64,000 bases of DNA from Roridomyces roridus (Eukaryota; Basidiomycota; Agaricomycetes; Agaricales; Mycenaceae): contig JARKIF010000014.1 in assembly GCA_029378245.1 (NCBI GenBank), forward strand, positions 1 to 64,000, in the 5' to 3' direction. A model generated the notes under the pieces. That model worked only from the letters and a program-made list of their open reading frames with translations. It did not search any database and was not told the origin of the DNA. Of the stretch, positions 9,565 through 22,744 are shown piece after piece (within the stretch, counting starts at the first letter, position 1; every line of letters starts with the position of its first letter). The position numbers and the translations under genes were made by a program.

Positions 9565-10954
9565 TCAGCCCCAGCGAGCATCTAGTGGCCCGATACTCTC
9601 CGCCTTGCACCATTTCGTCTTTCCTCCTTCTCGTACGAGAATCACACACCAAGAATCCTCAGCGTCAGGACTCGGCACCCGAGCCGGACTGCTAGCACTG
9701 GGAGTGCCATCTTTTCCGATAGGGATATACGATACCGGTGTCATGGGAAACGCGTGCGATGTTATCGAGGCGAATTGGGACGCGCCGCTCCTTGAATTCA
9801 CTAAGAGCTCATCCGGAACCTGGGGGAGGTAAACATACCCAGAGACGACGGCGTTGATGACCGATTGAACGAAATCTGGACAGAGTAATCCCCTCCAGCG
9901 AAGATGAGTGACGTCCCCCAACACAGACGGCTCGGGTGGTTCGTACACCGCGACATACGCGTCAGGGCGGTCAAATGAATTCAACCTATAGCATCCCATT
10001 AGTTCAGAGCGAGGCTTTCCGAGCAGCATCATACCGCTGAGAGCCTAGTCCCGCCAACCCAGCCCATTCAAACAACGCGCCCATGTCTGTATCCCAATCT
10101 TCTGCTGCCTCTAAATCGGACGGACGCGTAGAGAGCGAGACCACGGGTATCCGCACACTTTGCGACGCACGGACCTCGCACTTGACCCGTTGCACCAACT
10201 CGGCATGTTGGTTCTCCCCGGCGACACGGCCCTCATCTGAAGAGAGAAAGGTTAATAATACAGTACTGAAGATAAAGAATACCATTCGCCGAATATATGA
10301 CACTCCAAGGCCCAACACCCGCCTCTACACGGCGTCGGTCCCATGCAGCCAGCGCCGTATCCCGTTTACCTCGATTCGTCGCCGATTCAGCATTGGGCTG
10401 CAGTGGAATCGAAACAGCTGGACAAAATCTCTCAGCAAGTACAGTGACACGAAAAAAAAGGCGAAAACGCACTGTGCTTCTCTTTATGCGCCTTGAACGG
10501 CATCTTCTTTCCCGTCAGACCGAGCGTCTGGTGGCTCTCGGGCGAAAGATGCAGCGTCAGCAGTCCGCGCGGGTCAAGACACCAACCATCGTCCGAGTGG
10601 GGGTCTACACTGAGCGCGATGAGCGTGCTTGTACGAACGGGTAAGTCAATGCCAAGTGAGCAACGGAAGAGAATACCCACCTTTTCAACTCAAGGGGTTG
10701 TACAAAACTCCCCGCCTTTGCAACGAGGTCCGAGAGCTGGATTGTAGCCTTCACATACGTTGTCTCTAGAGCACAGAGGATTGCCTGCAGTTGATGGTTT
10801 GCTGGAAACACGACATCGAGCTGTATAATCGAATAAAAAGACAGGCCCTCGTTGGAGAATTCGTTCAACGACGTTCCTGCTGGGTAAACGGATGGGCAGC
10901 AGCCAAGTGCTCAAGATAGTCTTCGCCGACTGAGGTGCGAACGCGACTGCTCAT
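9565..10954 (-). CDS. RPP40: Ribonuclease P/MRP subunit Rpp40-like
   Basis: Nuclear RNase P/MRP protein subunit, which supports pre-tRNA 5' processing. Recognition rests on GLLTLHLSPESHQTLGLTGK, the family's beta-strand/LGL signature, and on a C-terminal HLRWRGLLCPDFVQSV. Read on the minus strand there are about five exons: one around 10860-10680 (LDVVFPANHQLQ), then about 10628-10480, 10430-10285, 10237-10036 and 9980-9565. Introns are about 45-55 nt with GT..AG ends. The proposed start is the ATG at 10954 (MSSRVRTSVGEDYLEH). The join from HPFTQQ to LDVVFP could not be made in frame with a canonical donor, so the first intron, or a base there, is uncertain. The stop is at 9565. The gene is tail-to-tail with the small gene at 8902-9324. 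Confidence 0.7.
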
Positions 10955-11116
10955 GGTGGTGGAAAAGAAAAAGAACGACCACGTGATGGTTTGGAAGGTA
11001 TCCAATTCGCGGTCGGTCTATTGCGGGTAATTACATGGTGAGTACAGATGGTATGTAAGTCTAGTGAGAGATGCAGCATTAAATAAGTGACGGCCAAAAT
11101 CCAACGAGACGCTCGC

Positions 11117-12680
11117 TTAAGCGAGAGGCGCCTTGACGTATTTCCGGCGGTACTTGCTGTCGATGCTCTCGAGATAGTACGCGCCGGGCCAGATGTTGTC
11201 GACAGAGCCCGCGGGGGTGTACGACACGGCGTTGTGGTTCTTTTCACGGAGCTGCGAGAGCACATTAGGATCAACACAAGATAGGAAAAATTATCCACGT
11301 ACGTCGAGCGCATCAACAAACTCCTGGGGAGGCACAACTTTCATCTTGGCCAACCGTGCCAGGAGATCCATCTTCTGAACAAGCTCGGTCGTGTCGCCCT
11401 TGACCTTCAGCGTCCAGAAGCTACCAGCGCACCCAGACCCGAAGGCGAACAAGCTGGCGCGCTTGCCCTGCAGCTCCGCAGAGGGAACGTTGGAGAGGAG
11501 CGACGCAAGGCAGCCGTAAAGGGACCCAGTGTAGGTGTTGCCCAACCGCTTGGAGCAGGCCATGGCAGGGTCGACCTTCTGCGCGAAGGACTTCTTGCCG
11601 GCTGTGATGAACGTCTTCTCGACGTTCTTGTCGTTAAGGGACTGGGCGGGGCTGGAGGCCAAGAAGGCGTCGGGCTCGGGAATGTTGGCGAACTCGGCGG
11701 CAGTGGGGGCAGACATGAAGTCGTTGTAAAGCATGCGGGCATGGCCCTTGACGGCCTGCTTGCCGTAGGGGCTGTGGAAGAGGGCGTAGTCGACGGACTC
11801 CAGGGAGAAGGTCGAGTCGGCCTGGGCAGCCTTAACGGCCTTGGCCTTGAATGCGGCGTAGGCGTTGTCGAGGGCCTGGATGTAGGTGACAACGGAGACG
11901 GGGCCATCAACCTCGGGGTACTCGGACGACAGGTTGGGCTTGTAGAAGTCGTAGGTGTCGGCCATGTACGAGCCGTGGACGGCTATTGAAATCTGGGATC
12001 AGGAAACAAGAGAGATAAAAGGGCGGACGACGCACGTTCAAAGACGACCGGAGCATTAGGGCCAATGAGCATGGCAACAGCGCCGGCACCACCAGCAGGA
12101 CGAGCAGCGCCCTTGGCGTAGATAGCAATATCTCCGGCAACAACGATGGCGTTACGGCCGTCCCAGGAGCTGGACTCGACCCAGTTGATGGCGTTGTAGA
12201 GGGCAGCGGTAGAGCCGTAGCACGCGTTCTTGGAGTCGATACCCTCAATGTCAAAGTTGCCCGACTCGGCGAAGAGGCTCATGAGGGTCGTCTTGACCGA
12301 CTTGGACTTGTCGATGATGGTCTCAGTACCAACATCAATACGACCAATGGACTTGGGGTCAATGTTGAATTTTTCGAGGAGACCGGCGACGGCTATTGGG
12401 GGATGGTTAGAGCGTGTAAATCAAGACAAAAGGAAACGGACCATTCAGGGCGAATGAATTGATGTCTTCACGGTCATCGGGGAACGCCATATATTCCTGG
12501 CCGAGACCAATGGTGTATTTGCCCTTGGAGACACCGTCGAACTCCTCAAGGTCGACTTCGGAGATGCACTACATGGGGTCAGAACACGCGACGAGAAATG
12601 CATAGTGGACGCACGCGAAGGGGAAAGTACATGTCCATGGCGAGAATGCCAACATCCTTGGGGCGAGCGTCGGAAGACAT
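11117..12680 (-). CDS. ERG13: Hydroxymethylglutaryl-CoA synthase
   Basis: Condenses acetyl-CoA with acetoacetyl-CoA to HMG-CoA, the entry to the mevalonate/ergosterol pathway. The N-terminus [20 protein letters not shown] starts at 12680. A 45-nt intron follows, then the [17 protein letters not shown] signature. The catalytic cysteine is in [13 protein letters not shown]; most family members have GG where this one has GS. Later come the GDIA and [13 protein letters not shown] segments, the catalytic-His region ([19 protein letters not shown]) and [14 protein letters not shown]. The final exon encodes [11 protein letters not shown] before TAA at 11117. There are five exons. The 5' leader is CT/CCACC-rich. 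The family assignment is firm. Confidence 0.95.
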
Positions 12681-14883
12681 GGTAGCAGATAGCGAAGGCG
12701 AAAGAAAGGTGGTGGTGGTGGTGGAAGGGAAAAGGCAAGTGAGTTGGAAAGGAACGAGGAGACTTTATTATAACGGAATGGGACCACTGTACGAAATTTA
12801 ATACGGCATCAAGCCTGACAATAGCCGCACACAACCCAAATCGTCTGCCCGCACCCCGTCCGCACCGCTATCCAGGGAAATTACACCTGACATTTACCCC
12901 GTCGTCTTTTGCGCCCGCTCTCGACGTTTCAACCTGGGTAGGATAGGATAGGATACCACCAACTATTCGCAGTGTATATAATTGAAATGGTACGATTTCT
13001 GCTGACTTGACACCGAGTTCCGTGGGCCGATTTTCTCGACGAACCTTGACGAGCCTGGGTAGACTCCGCATGGGACGATTCGGGTAGGAGCCAACAGTCT
13101 AGACTGGGTCTGCGGTGTGCGGCCGTCGTCACGCGATCAATAATGCAACGGAGTTGGACGGCCGTATGACTATGTTCCGCCCACACTCGATCCTCCTCAA
13201 ACTCCGAAGCGTGGGCTTGTAACTTGACCGGCTCTTGAAACGGAACCAAGGAGAACCGAGGTCGACGTCGACGATCGTCATTGCGGATCGCCACAACTTG
13301 GCCACTGTCTGTGTCTGTGTCCGGATGATCTATGTGGCAAGAAATAGCGGGCTCTAGCGGGCTGCACTACTATTAGGATGCTCCGCAACATTGCAGACGT
13401 CGCCGACGAAGCTTGTTCGTCACCAGTAGCTGGAGTAGCTGCTTCTGCATCGGAACCTAATGGAAGATAATGCAAATAGAGAATTGATCGTTTCGGATGA
13501 AGATCGCGTGCGTGAGGATCAATCATCACATGCGCGCGTGCCTGATGTGACGCGTCGTGTTCTGCCCCTATTCCGAACGCTCAAGTGTCTTTTCTGCGCT
13601 CATGGCTTCGGTGAGACTTGAGTTGTCTGAATTGGTCTGGCTCAAAGTTCGGATTGGCGTGTTCTGTCCTTTGTCTTTTTTTTTGGGATATGAGCACACT
13701 TTGCAAAGTTTCACGCAGGTCGTTGGCAGGTCGAGCTTGCTATGATCTCAGGCTGAGTCTCGTCCTGGTTCAGAGAAACGCCTTCAAATGCAGATCATTT
13801 GCTGCATCCTCCCCACCAAAACTCGCTGTGTTACATCTTTCTGCTCGGCCATTGAACATGAATTCCCTTCCCAATCTAGATCTCAGGTTGACCAGCGGAC
13901 AGGATGAATAACACTCTCAGTCATTATCTGGTCGTTTATTACTGTGAGCAGGTCAGATGCAATTTTTCCTCCGACTTTCTAGACCGCATCTACTGATAAT
14001 TGCATTGCATGGCCCTGCAACTTACAAGTTGTGTTCTTGTTCAACTATGTAGGTCTTTGTGCATTGGTATGGCTGACCCAGAGAGAGCCATTGGATTCCG
14101 CTGTCTAGAAGGGCGCTTACCAGGGCATATCATGACGTCGCGGCCACCGCAAAACCGGAAGCGTTGGGTCGTTGGTTAAATAGAACCGTGCGAATTCGGC
14201 CCTGCGCTATGCGGCCAAGTAATTATTCCCGCGTATGCTTCCCCTTTATCCCTGGCCACTGATATCGAACATCCGTACCTCTTTTTTATCTTGCCAGCTC
14301 AGACTGCGGGTCCGGAAGCTTTCCTCTTGATCATCACCTTAATTAAACGCCGCAAAGCCTCGGCCCGAACTCCTTCAAGAACTTCCATGTTCGGCGGCCT
14401 CTGTCCATGTCCATCTTGTTCGGTGTGTGCCTGGTCTGGTCCTCTTCATTTTTCTTTTTCTTTTTTGCCGCAGACAGACCGCCAAAGGGCCGACCCTGTT
14501 ATTCGCGTACCAAATTGGCAGTTTGTTGGCATTAGGCACTGGAACCTTTTGAAGCCGCCAGTAATTCTTGTGGTTCAGACGTGCGCGGAGCCCTTGAAAT
14601 TTTAGATAGGCCAGGTAAGCCGATCCGATGCCACTTTGCCACTCGGGAATACGACTCGTGCCACTGGCTTGCGCCTCGTGTGGGTTCTGACTCGGCCACT
14701 CCTGTTATCCCTTCAGCATGCGGGGAAGACGGATGCTGTCTGCCATTCAACGAGTCACGGATGCAGTGTGTGCGGTTTGCAAGGTATTGCACCCGGCAGT
14801 TGTCTGCAAGAACGAAAAAAATGCACCTCGATTTTTGGGTATAAAGGCTCTCTTATCCGATATGCTACCTCCACCCTCCAGAC
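12681..14883. other. Long intergenic region upstream of ERG13 and the alpha/beta hydrolase
   Basis: About 2.2 kb between two divergent genes with no convincing ORF. It includes a small tandem GGATA-type repeat (about 12942-12957). TATAAAGG at 14840-14847, 44 bp before the hydrolase ATG, is a likely core promoter. No tRNA or other RNA was recognised. Confidence 0.5.
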
Positions 14884-16158
14884 ATGCCTCTTCAATTCAT
14901 CTTGCCCGACCAAACGGTCATTGCATACGACGTGTTCAGCACGCACCTCATTGGAAAAGCCCTCCCCCTCGTCTTGGTCTCCGGTATGAGCGCGACCAGA
15001 CACGACTGGCGAGCGTTGGCTCCTTGTCTCGCACAATCTCGTCCAGGTAAAATCATTCTTTTGGATGGATTTCCAACCCCTGACTCCCGCTGTAGTGCTC
15101 GTCTATGACCATAGGTATTTCAACCCACCTCACTTCCATTTTCATCGTTCCTCACTATCTGCAGAGGAATCGGGGACTCCACCTACTCTTCAACCGATGA
15201 AATCACAATGGAATCCCTAGCCCGCGATCTCCTGTTGCTCATAGTGCATCTGGGTTGGCCAGAGGTAGCAATATGCGGGTGGTCCATGGGCGGTAGGTCC
15301 CTGACTTGCTCGAAATAATTGTTTGACACTCTCCCAGGCGTGGTCGTCCAACAAATGCTAGTACTCCCGTTCAACACACCGCATCCGACGCCTCTTCCTT
15401 TTCGAGTTACCCATGTCATATTGGTTGGAACGCGGTCTACGGTTCTGCGAAATCCACAGCACGGCTTGCAGATCAGGCCGACCAATGTCCCGCGCACGCC
15501 AGCAGAGAGAAAGGCCTTGATACGGCTCACGCTGCAGGCAACGTTCGATCCTTCTTGGTTGCACGAGAACAGTGCTAGATTCGACAAGATTTTGCATGAA
15601 ACAGTGCATGGACGGTGCGAAACTACATACTTGTTTTGCGGCGAGGGACTCACGTTATGCAGCCCACGCCCCCCGGTTACTATTGGTGAGGCGTTCAGTT
15701 CTCCTATATGCGAGACTCAGGGCTGACCTTTTAATAAGAAAAACAACGCAAGGCGGTCAGTTCATCTCTCTCGTCAGGTCTGTATCGCCAGTTGACAGTT
15801 TGCAGCTTCAAGCCTTCGAGTTTGCAGACCTTCTCCCCAACCTAAGTTCTCGCAATACCAAGGTCCTCATTATCCACGGTTCACAGGTCGGTTCACCGCT
15901 TGCAGTAAAGAGTCTTAGCTCACTGAGAATAGGACCAAGTGATTCCCTTCCGTTGTGCCCAGGTGAGCCTTATACGGCACCAAGCGGGACGAAACTGAAC
16001 ATTCCTAGGAAATGTTGCAACGCATACCGGGAGCGCATTTTGTCGAAGCAGGAAACAAGCCAGGACAGGTCCCTCACCTTGCCTTTGGCCATCAGTGGTT
16101 TGAATATTTCGATCTGGGGGTCTGGCATAACGTTGTCGACATGCACCTGTGGAAATAA
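14884..16158 (+). CDS. Alpha/beta hydrolase-fold protein
   Basis: Serine-hydrolase-type protein of unknown substrate. MPLQFILPDQTVIAYDVF starts at 14884. An oxyanion region (LVSGMSATRHDW) follows, then VLVYDHR + GIGDST, and the nucleophile elbow CGWSMGG (GxSxG). The acid is in HGSQ + DQVIPF and the catalytic histidine in GQVPHLAFGH. The gene ends WHNVVDMHLWK with TAA at 16156-16158. About nine short exons can be traced with GT..AG introns of roughly 27-75 nt. The catalytic-Asp segment lies on a 30-nt microexon at 15933-15962. All triad residues are present only in the spliced reading. The family includes esterases, lipases and epoxide hydrolases; I cannot choose between them. Confidence 0.8.
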
Positions 16159-17065
16159 TGAGGCACCGATCTTGACACGGGCCTGAGCTGAGCACGCACA
16201 TTGAAGAGCCGGGAGTAGTAAATGTAATATGTTTTGGCACACGATATAACACCGTTGGAAAATTGAGCCGCAATCAAGGAACCGCACACTAATTGCGGAC
16301 TTGGCGGCGTAGCCTACGCGGAAAGAAGATTAGATTTGCCTACCTTGGTTGATCTAATTTTCGACGTCGAGGTCATTTTACCGACGGCATCCGAGTGCAG
16401 TCAGACCCTTGCTTCCTTCCTTTCTGTGGCGTATTATCGCTGCAACAGGGTGCAATGGAGGTCTTCTCGGCACCCGATGGGCTCCACATCGTCGGTCAAG
16501 TTTGGCGGGACGATCTAGATTGTGACATTCTTTCTTTGCGGCTCCCGAGCACAGCGGATGCAGATATTGAGCGCGTTTGACTCGGCGTTCATTGACAGCC
16601 TCATGCCGGGCGCTGGCTGTCATGACCAAGCAAACGGTGTTCCAGGTGCGGAGTTTTGCTCCATGAATCCTGGGATCCGAGTTGAACGTTGAGGATGGGA
16701 CCTAGGCAGTGTAACATGCCAGTGCTCTGGCGTCCTTCTTGGTGATTGATGCAATACTGCTTCAGGCGCCCAGAGACAAGCCAAGAAGATCCCGTGAAAA
16801 GAGCCAGACTTGCCATTCAGTGCAGGTCGAACCGTCGATCGACGATCAGCAAACAAGGCACAACTACCGCCCAGATCCAAAATAGGCAGTCCACCACGTG
16901 ATAACTTTTGGATTCCTTGTACACATAAACACTGAGCTGTAGACTATATACTTGGGTAGATTACCTGGAGAGTAGGAGGTGTTGCGCGGGTAAGTAATGA
17001 TGCATGGTCCAAACAGTGGATGGGAAGGATTAGGGTTGGATGTAAACAAATAAAAAAGTAAAGGC
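16159..17065. other. Intergenic region
   Basis: About 0.9 kb between the 3' ends of convergent genes. Only short overlapping ORFs with no recognisable motif are present. I see no gene or repeat. Confidence 0.45.
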
Positions 17066-19718
17066 TCAAGCCCCACTCCACAGCCCAAGGTATGCACCTG
17101 CGGTGGAGACAATCCCGACCGCCTTGCCTACAATCGTCTCGTTCCCATCCACAGGAACAGACGCAGGCCCCAGAGTCCGTTGCAACGCGCTACTGCTGTC
17201 CCCGTTGCTCACGGTCCCACGCTCAATGACACCCGTCTGGAACGAAGCCCGCGCAGGTGAAGCAGGCGCGTGATGCGTAGAAGTCGACGTTATCGTCGAC
17301 TTTGGCGCCAACGGCATGCCGTTTACGTTCGCACTGGGTATCCGCGGAATACGCCGAGTGGCGACAGGTGAGTTGGCCGGCGTAGGAGCCGACTGTTGTG
17401 ATCCATTGGCATCCTCTTCTAGCTCATCCCTAAACACGCCTTTACTTTGGCCGGCACGCGGCGGCGAGATTGGTATTGACTTGCTCGTGGGAGCAGCGGA
17501 TGGCGTAGGTGAATTGGGTTTGGTCGTGCTAGGTGTAGATTTATTTGAGGTGGATGATGACGCTGTCGTTGCACTGCTCGATAATGGGCTCTTCTCCGTA
17601 AACGGAGGCGCCCGTACCGAGATGACAGGAGAATTGGCGGGCGTCGGCGCACCTTTGCCCTCCATCTCGCCGTTCACCTCGACTTTCGGCTTCGTGGCCG
17701 TGACACCGCTCGATGCCGACGAGTCGTCCCCTGCCCCCGTTTTTCCAGAGCTCTCGCTGACCACAGAACCCTTGCCCGGGCTCAAGCTTCCGTTGTCCGG
17801 GCTCAAGCTGCTGCTCCCATTCCGTCCCCTCCGACCCCGCGGACCGTCTTTTACCACTCCCCCTCCACCATATCCGAATGGCGGCTCCGCAACGCTTACC
17901 CTGACACCAGTGTACTCGGGAGACAAGCTTCCTAGAGGACTCGTGTGGCTGCTGCGACTCCGCTCCCGATCGCTCAGACTGCTACTTGACGACGTCCTGG
18001 CAGCACTCCGACCGCGACCCTGCGAAGCCGAAGAAGACGAGGCAGAGGACGAAAAGTCCCGCCCGCGGCTTGGTGGTGACAACAGCCCAGAAGACATTTG
18101 TTGCTGGGGCGGTGAAACCGAGTCTTTCCCCCCAGTGGGGGAGACCGAGATATTTGGCGATGACGACAGGACGGCAGGCGAAGGCGTGCGACTTCGACTG
18201 CGCGACCTTGATCTTGACCGCGAGCGAGAACGGAGGGGTGAGAGTGAGCTGGACGTGCCTTCGATCTCCATAATTTCCACTCCGTTCCCATTCGGCCTTC
18301 TGCCCCGTTCCTGCCGCTCCCTTGAGCCCACTCCAAACTCGAGACCCAGATCCGGGCCGCCAAAGTAGTCATACGCGCCATCTGGTGATGGGTCCACGGC
18401 GGTGGCTGAAAAGTAGGCTGATTTGTGGGTGAAGACGGCGTCTTGGGCGTCGTCGCCATCGTCGGATTCAGATGCAGAGTCGTCAAAGGCGGACACGAGA
18501 TTTCGTGTCAAGTCAACGGCAGAGGCCGAGCGCCCGAGATGTGGCGTGGTATGATCTTCGGGCTCGTCGCGGGTTCCGATCCAGCCATCGCTGCCCCATC
18601 CATTTCCAACGCCCGTGGTTTTTAGCCTTGTTGGCGGGATGGAGGCTATTGTCTTGCTCGTCCCGTTCCTGCCTGACATGGCACTGAGGCCACTGCCCGA
18701 TCGGTGGGAAGAACGTCGAGAATAGGAAGAGTTGGAGCGGGAACGCGGGATGACGACCTCGAGTGCATCGTCAGAATCGCTGCTGAGCGCGCTCTCACCA
18801 GGCCACTCTCTGTCCTCTTCATCTTCACTCTCCTCGTCTTGGCCACTCCAGCGGTGCCCACGCGTACGACCATCCCACGTGGGTGCAGCGGATCCTGGTG
18901 AAGAGGAGCTGTGCGAGGAGGAGGATGAATTATGTGATAATGGCACCCGGCGAGGGGTGTCGACCGCGATACATTGCTCAACTAACGTGTTGAACGTAAT
19001 ATGGCGCTTCACATGGGGCGCGTGGTGGGGCAGGGTAGGAGAGCCCATGGACGGGGGCAGAACGCGAGGTGGAGATGGTTTGCGAAGTGAAGGGTGCGAA
19101 AGGGGGTGAATGTGAGGCGCGCTCTTGGTATGTGGCAATGGAGGGCGGGTGGCTGGAGTGGGAGCGTCCTCGTCATCGCTCTCGGCCGGGCTGAAAGAGG
19201 GCGGAAAATCGCTCTGGAGCATCTCGCTTATGCTCCGGTGCTTGAGAATGGGCTTGTGCTTTGCAGCGAGGTCGAGGCGATCTTCGGTGCTCGACAGTTT
19301 GCCGACTTCGGTCGGATCGGGTTTGGGTTTCGGGGGTGGTGTCCAGTCCACCGCTGTATGCAGCGGCCCATAGAGCCAGGTAACATCGGAATCCTTCAAC
19401 CTAGGCCTGGCTTTAGCGCTGGCAATGGCATGGATAAAACGGATGAAAAACGCACCAATTGAGGGTTTCCGGAGAGATAGTCTTGAGTTTATTCCGCTGC
19501 TTCCACCAGGTGCGCCAGCTGGCGTTCTCGAGACGGACACCGTTTACTATTTCGTTCTTCTGGCGGGTCATATTTCTCCATGAGCGCCAAACGTCCTCCT
19601 CTTCCCAGTCATGAGAAAGATAGTCAACCTGGCCGCGAGGAAGGGTGACGAGTGCGGAGTCGTCGGGGATGGCGTTGGTGCTCACGGAGACCAAGAGGAC
19701 GGGAAGATATGTGGCCAT
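17066..19718 (-). CDS. REG1: Reg1-like protein phosphatase 1 (Glc7) regulatory subunit
   Basis: Targets PP1 to Snf1 in yeast glucose repression; the role here is inferred from homology. Start ATG at 19718 (MATYLPVLLVSVSTNAIP). The conserved N-terminal block reads VDYLSHDWEEEDVWRSW, then RLENASWRTWWKQRN and SPETLNW, then LKDSDVTWLYGPL after a 55-nt intron (19455-19401). Next is KPILKHRSISEML. A PP1-docking RVxF-type motif, RHITF, occurs in VKRHITFNTLVEQC, like yeast Reg1's RHIHF. The remaining 600 or so residues are Ser/Pro/Arg-rich and disordered, including an RS-dipeptide tract. The end matches family tails (IVSTAGAYLGLW). The 350-codon antisense ORF opposite it is a composition artefact. 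Confidence 0.85.
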
Positions 19719-20342
19719 GGTGGGCAGAGGCAACCAGTAGCGGTTCCTCGAGAGAGCGTAATAACAGTTAACCCGACCCGCGGTCCGAACACTTCCGTAT
19801 TGGTAAATCCGAAAACAAATGATTTTCCGCGCAAATATTACTCCTCCTGCCCCTCCACACAGTGTCCATGTCAGTGTGTCCCGTGCTACCAGCCGAGCTG
19901 GAATCAAGACATCCAGCCGCGAGTGACGTCGAACGGATTCAGAAGTTCGGCTTCCCTGGTGGCGCCGGAACAATGTCCGCGCGCGTAGAAATGTTTCCGT
20001 CGCAAACACAAGCTCCGAGTTGCTCTCCCATCCTCTGTCCCAACTTCCCCACACGATCCCTCGTGCTGTTTTTAGCAATGTACACATTATGATCCCTGAA
20101 ACATTCGCGGATGTTTTTCACGCTCCTCGCTGTCCGGAACATACGCGTATACACCCATCTGCTCGGACGCCGACCGGGAAGACCCGCACCGGGCCAATGC
20201 AGATCGGACGATATCGGACCTATGGACGGAACTACATCTTTTCTTCTGATCTCTGATCTGCACCGCTGAAGCTGCTCGTGGAAATATGGCAGTTGCCAAG
20301 AAGAGAAGAGTAAGAAACTTTGAAAGCTAGATTTAGATGTAA
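19719..20342. other. Promoter region of the REG1-like gene and 3' flank of transporter 1
   Basis: About 0.6 kb with no convincing ORF. It contains the 5' leader of the minus-strand REG1-like gene. Nothing else is recognised. Confidence 0.45.
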
Positions 20343-22744
20343 TCATAATATGTATCTATATCCACTCCATTCATCGCCCTTCTCCCTCTTGGCCTCCTCA
20401 ATAGTATCAAATCTTCCATTTTTCCTCTCCAATTCCTGCTCTTCCGTTGTTTCAGCCTTGCCGATCACTTCGTCGCGCTCCCCGCGATCACGCCGTGCGT
20501 TTTCTGCCCGCAGCAAAAGGTGGTATGTCGTCGTCGCAATGAGACCAAACCCAATGTACATCAACACCAGACCATGTCCAAGGCGGTACCACGGCTTGTC
20601 TTTTGCGCGATACTGAACCAAGGTGAGTTTTAGGGGATAGATTGAACCGTGGGACACTTACTACGTTGGAAGAGACGGCCCCGTTGATGTTACCAAAGCC
20701 AATGACCATCGCAATCGATACACTGCGCTTGTACGATCCTTCAACATTGTTCGAAACCCAAGCAATTGTGTTTGCTGTGAAAGGTTGAAGCAAGCAAGTA
20801 AAGCGGCAGATTTGACTCACGAATAACGGGGTAGATGCCGCAAGTAGCCAAGTACACGGCAAAGTACGACAAGGCCGCGTTTCTCGATGCAACTAGGATA
20901 ATATAACCTGCACCGCCTACAATTTTTTTATAAATTGAACATCCACGGCGGAGGAAAGAATTCGGACGGACCTAGTGTCAAAAAGATGAGATTGAGATAA
21001 CCTCTCCGACCATATCTATCTGCTAGATATCCCACGAGACAACTAATGGGGCTCAGTACAACTCGTATGTTTGAAATGATCTTCTTACGTTATGCAGCAC
21101 GCAAAGAAATAGACCGGCACGGTCAGCAGGTTCGCCGGGGTCGCTTGGAAACCTAGTCAAGGGTTCAACAAAATTTGCAAACTTCCAGAGCGAGGTAGTC
21201 ACCGAGCTGGAACTACGATCAGTATTGTTTCACGGCGGAATGAGAACGGAAACGAACCTGGCTGATAATGGTTGGCAGGAAAAGCGAGAAGGCATACAGC
21301 GGCATGTCCGCGCCAACGTACACCTATAGAAAACAATTATATGAGAGCGCAGGGCCAGTGCGGATGCTTACCACCATCCCAACCCAAGTCTTCCAATCAA
21401 GAACAGACTTCCAGATGTACTTCCACTGCAGATTTTCGCCAGCAGCTGAGAATTGGTCGTCTGCCTGGAGCCGGCGGATCACCACGGCCCGCTCGGCATC
21501 CGTCAGGAATTTAGCCGTGTCCGGGAAATCCTGGATGATCCAGTAAGATGCAGCTCCGGCCACGACGGTGGCCAGTCCTTCCAGAATGCTGGGAATAATC
21601 AGAATTCAATTAGACTTGGAATGGAGCGCCCTTACAAAATCCACGCCCATGCCGGCTTCCCGCCAATGCCTTCCATATTCGAAATTGCTGCGGCCTGAGA
21701 CAGATTGATGTCCATGTATTTGACCCGCGGAAACACCTACCAAGAGACCGCCGAAAGCGCCACTAACAGTTGCCGCGGAGAAGAAAATCGCAGCTCGGAT
21801 CTTGAGCTTGTGAGCTACAGCAATTAGCTCAATGCATTGCTACGTACCCCGAACTCGGAGCGCTTGTACCAGCTGCAGATGGTTGAGCAGGAAATTCGTC
21901 AGATACAACCATTTCAACTTACCAGGAGAGATAGTAATTAACGCCCGGGAACAAACCCGCTTCGAACATGCCGAGCATCCACCGCATTCCTGAATCCCGA
22001 TCAGACTTGGTGTCAAACTATGGCTGTTGCTTCGCACCGACGAGCCCGCCAAAATTATGCACCAATCCTTGTACAGTCTAGATTCCCGGCTCAGAACGCG
22101 GTTGTAGAAAACGCCGAATAAAAATCAGACCATCATGATGCCCTATAAATGTTCAGCTCTCGAACTGGATGTGTTCAAACTACAAACCCATAGGAACATC
22201 AACAACGACAACCAGATAGAGGGACGCAGACGTTTGAGGAACACATTGCTTGGAACTGATGATATGAGCGAGGAATATGGCGATCGGAGGTAGATGAACC
22301 TTCGAAAATGGCATAACTGGAACGCCAGGTCAGCTGGGAAGGAAACTACGAACGCGCCCAATACGCACCTGAAGAAAAAGACCGTCAAGGAAATCAAATA
22401 TTGATTGTCCGTTATATGAAGGTCGGGTTCTAGTTTGTACAGCTGCCAGGACCTCGGTAAACGGGAGAATCGCGGACATGGCACGAAAGACTACCTTTGC
22501 ACTGGTGGCATTGTTTAGGATACCGAAAAAGCTGGGGTACAACAACTCACTTTCCAATGCTCGTGCGATCCAGGAAAGACAGAAGATAGAGGAATGAGAG
22601 CCAGGGTAAAAGTGCCAAGTCGAGCTTGCGTATCAATTTCTTCTCGTTCACGCCGCTCGTGTCGATCTCGGCCTTGTAGAGTCCTTCAGGGCGAACATCC
22701 TCAGAAGCGCCGAGAGAAGCAGAGGGGGATGTCTTGGGATCCAT
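20343..22744 (-). CDS. MFS transporter, Dal5/allantoate permease family, copy 1
   Basis: Anion:H+ symporter family (allantoate, nicotinate, vitamins); the substrate cannot be read from sequence. Start ATG at 22744 (MDPKTSPSASLG). TSGVNEKKLIRKLDLALLPW and LSFLDRTSIGK follow, typical for TM1. Later exons give DNQYLISLTVFF, VPSNVFLKRLRPSIWL, GLVHNFGGLVGA, MFEAGLFPGVNYYLSW, KPAWAWIFILEGLATVV, FLTDAERAVVIRRL and DMPLYAFSLFLPTII. The C-terminus is GDEWSGYRYIL with TGA at 20343. About ten introns split the gene. It is closely related to and divergent from copy 2 (24026-26453), sharing the C-terminal WSGYRYIL. The N-terminal and loop sequences have diverged, consistent with an older inverted duplication. 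Confidence 0.85.

Noticed and set aside
17316..18368. 350-codon plus-strand ORF opposite the REG1-like gene
   Set aside because: It lies wholly antisense to a well supported conserved gene; the length results from the Ser/Pro/Arg-rich composition of the coding strand.
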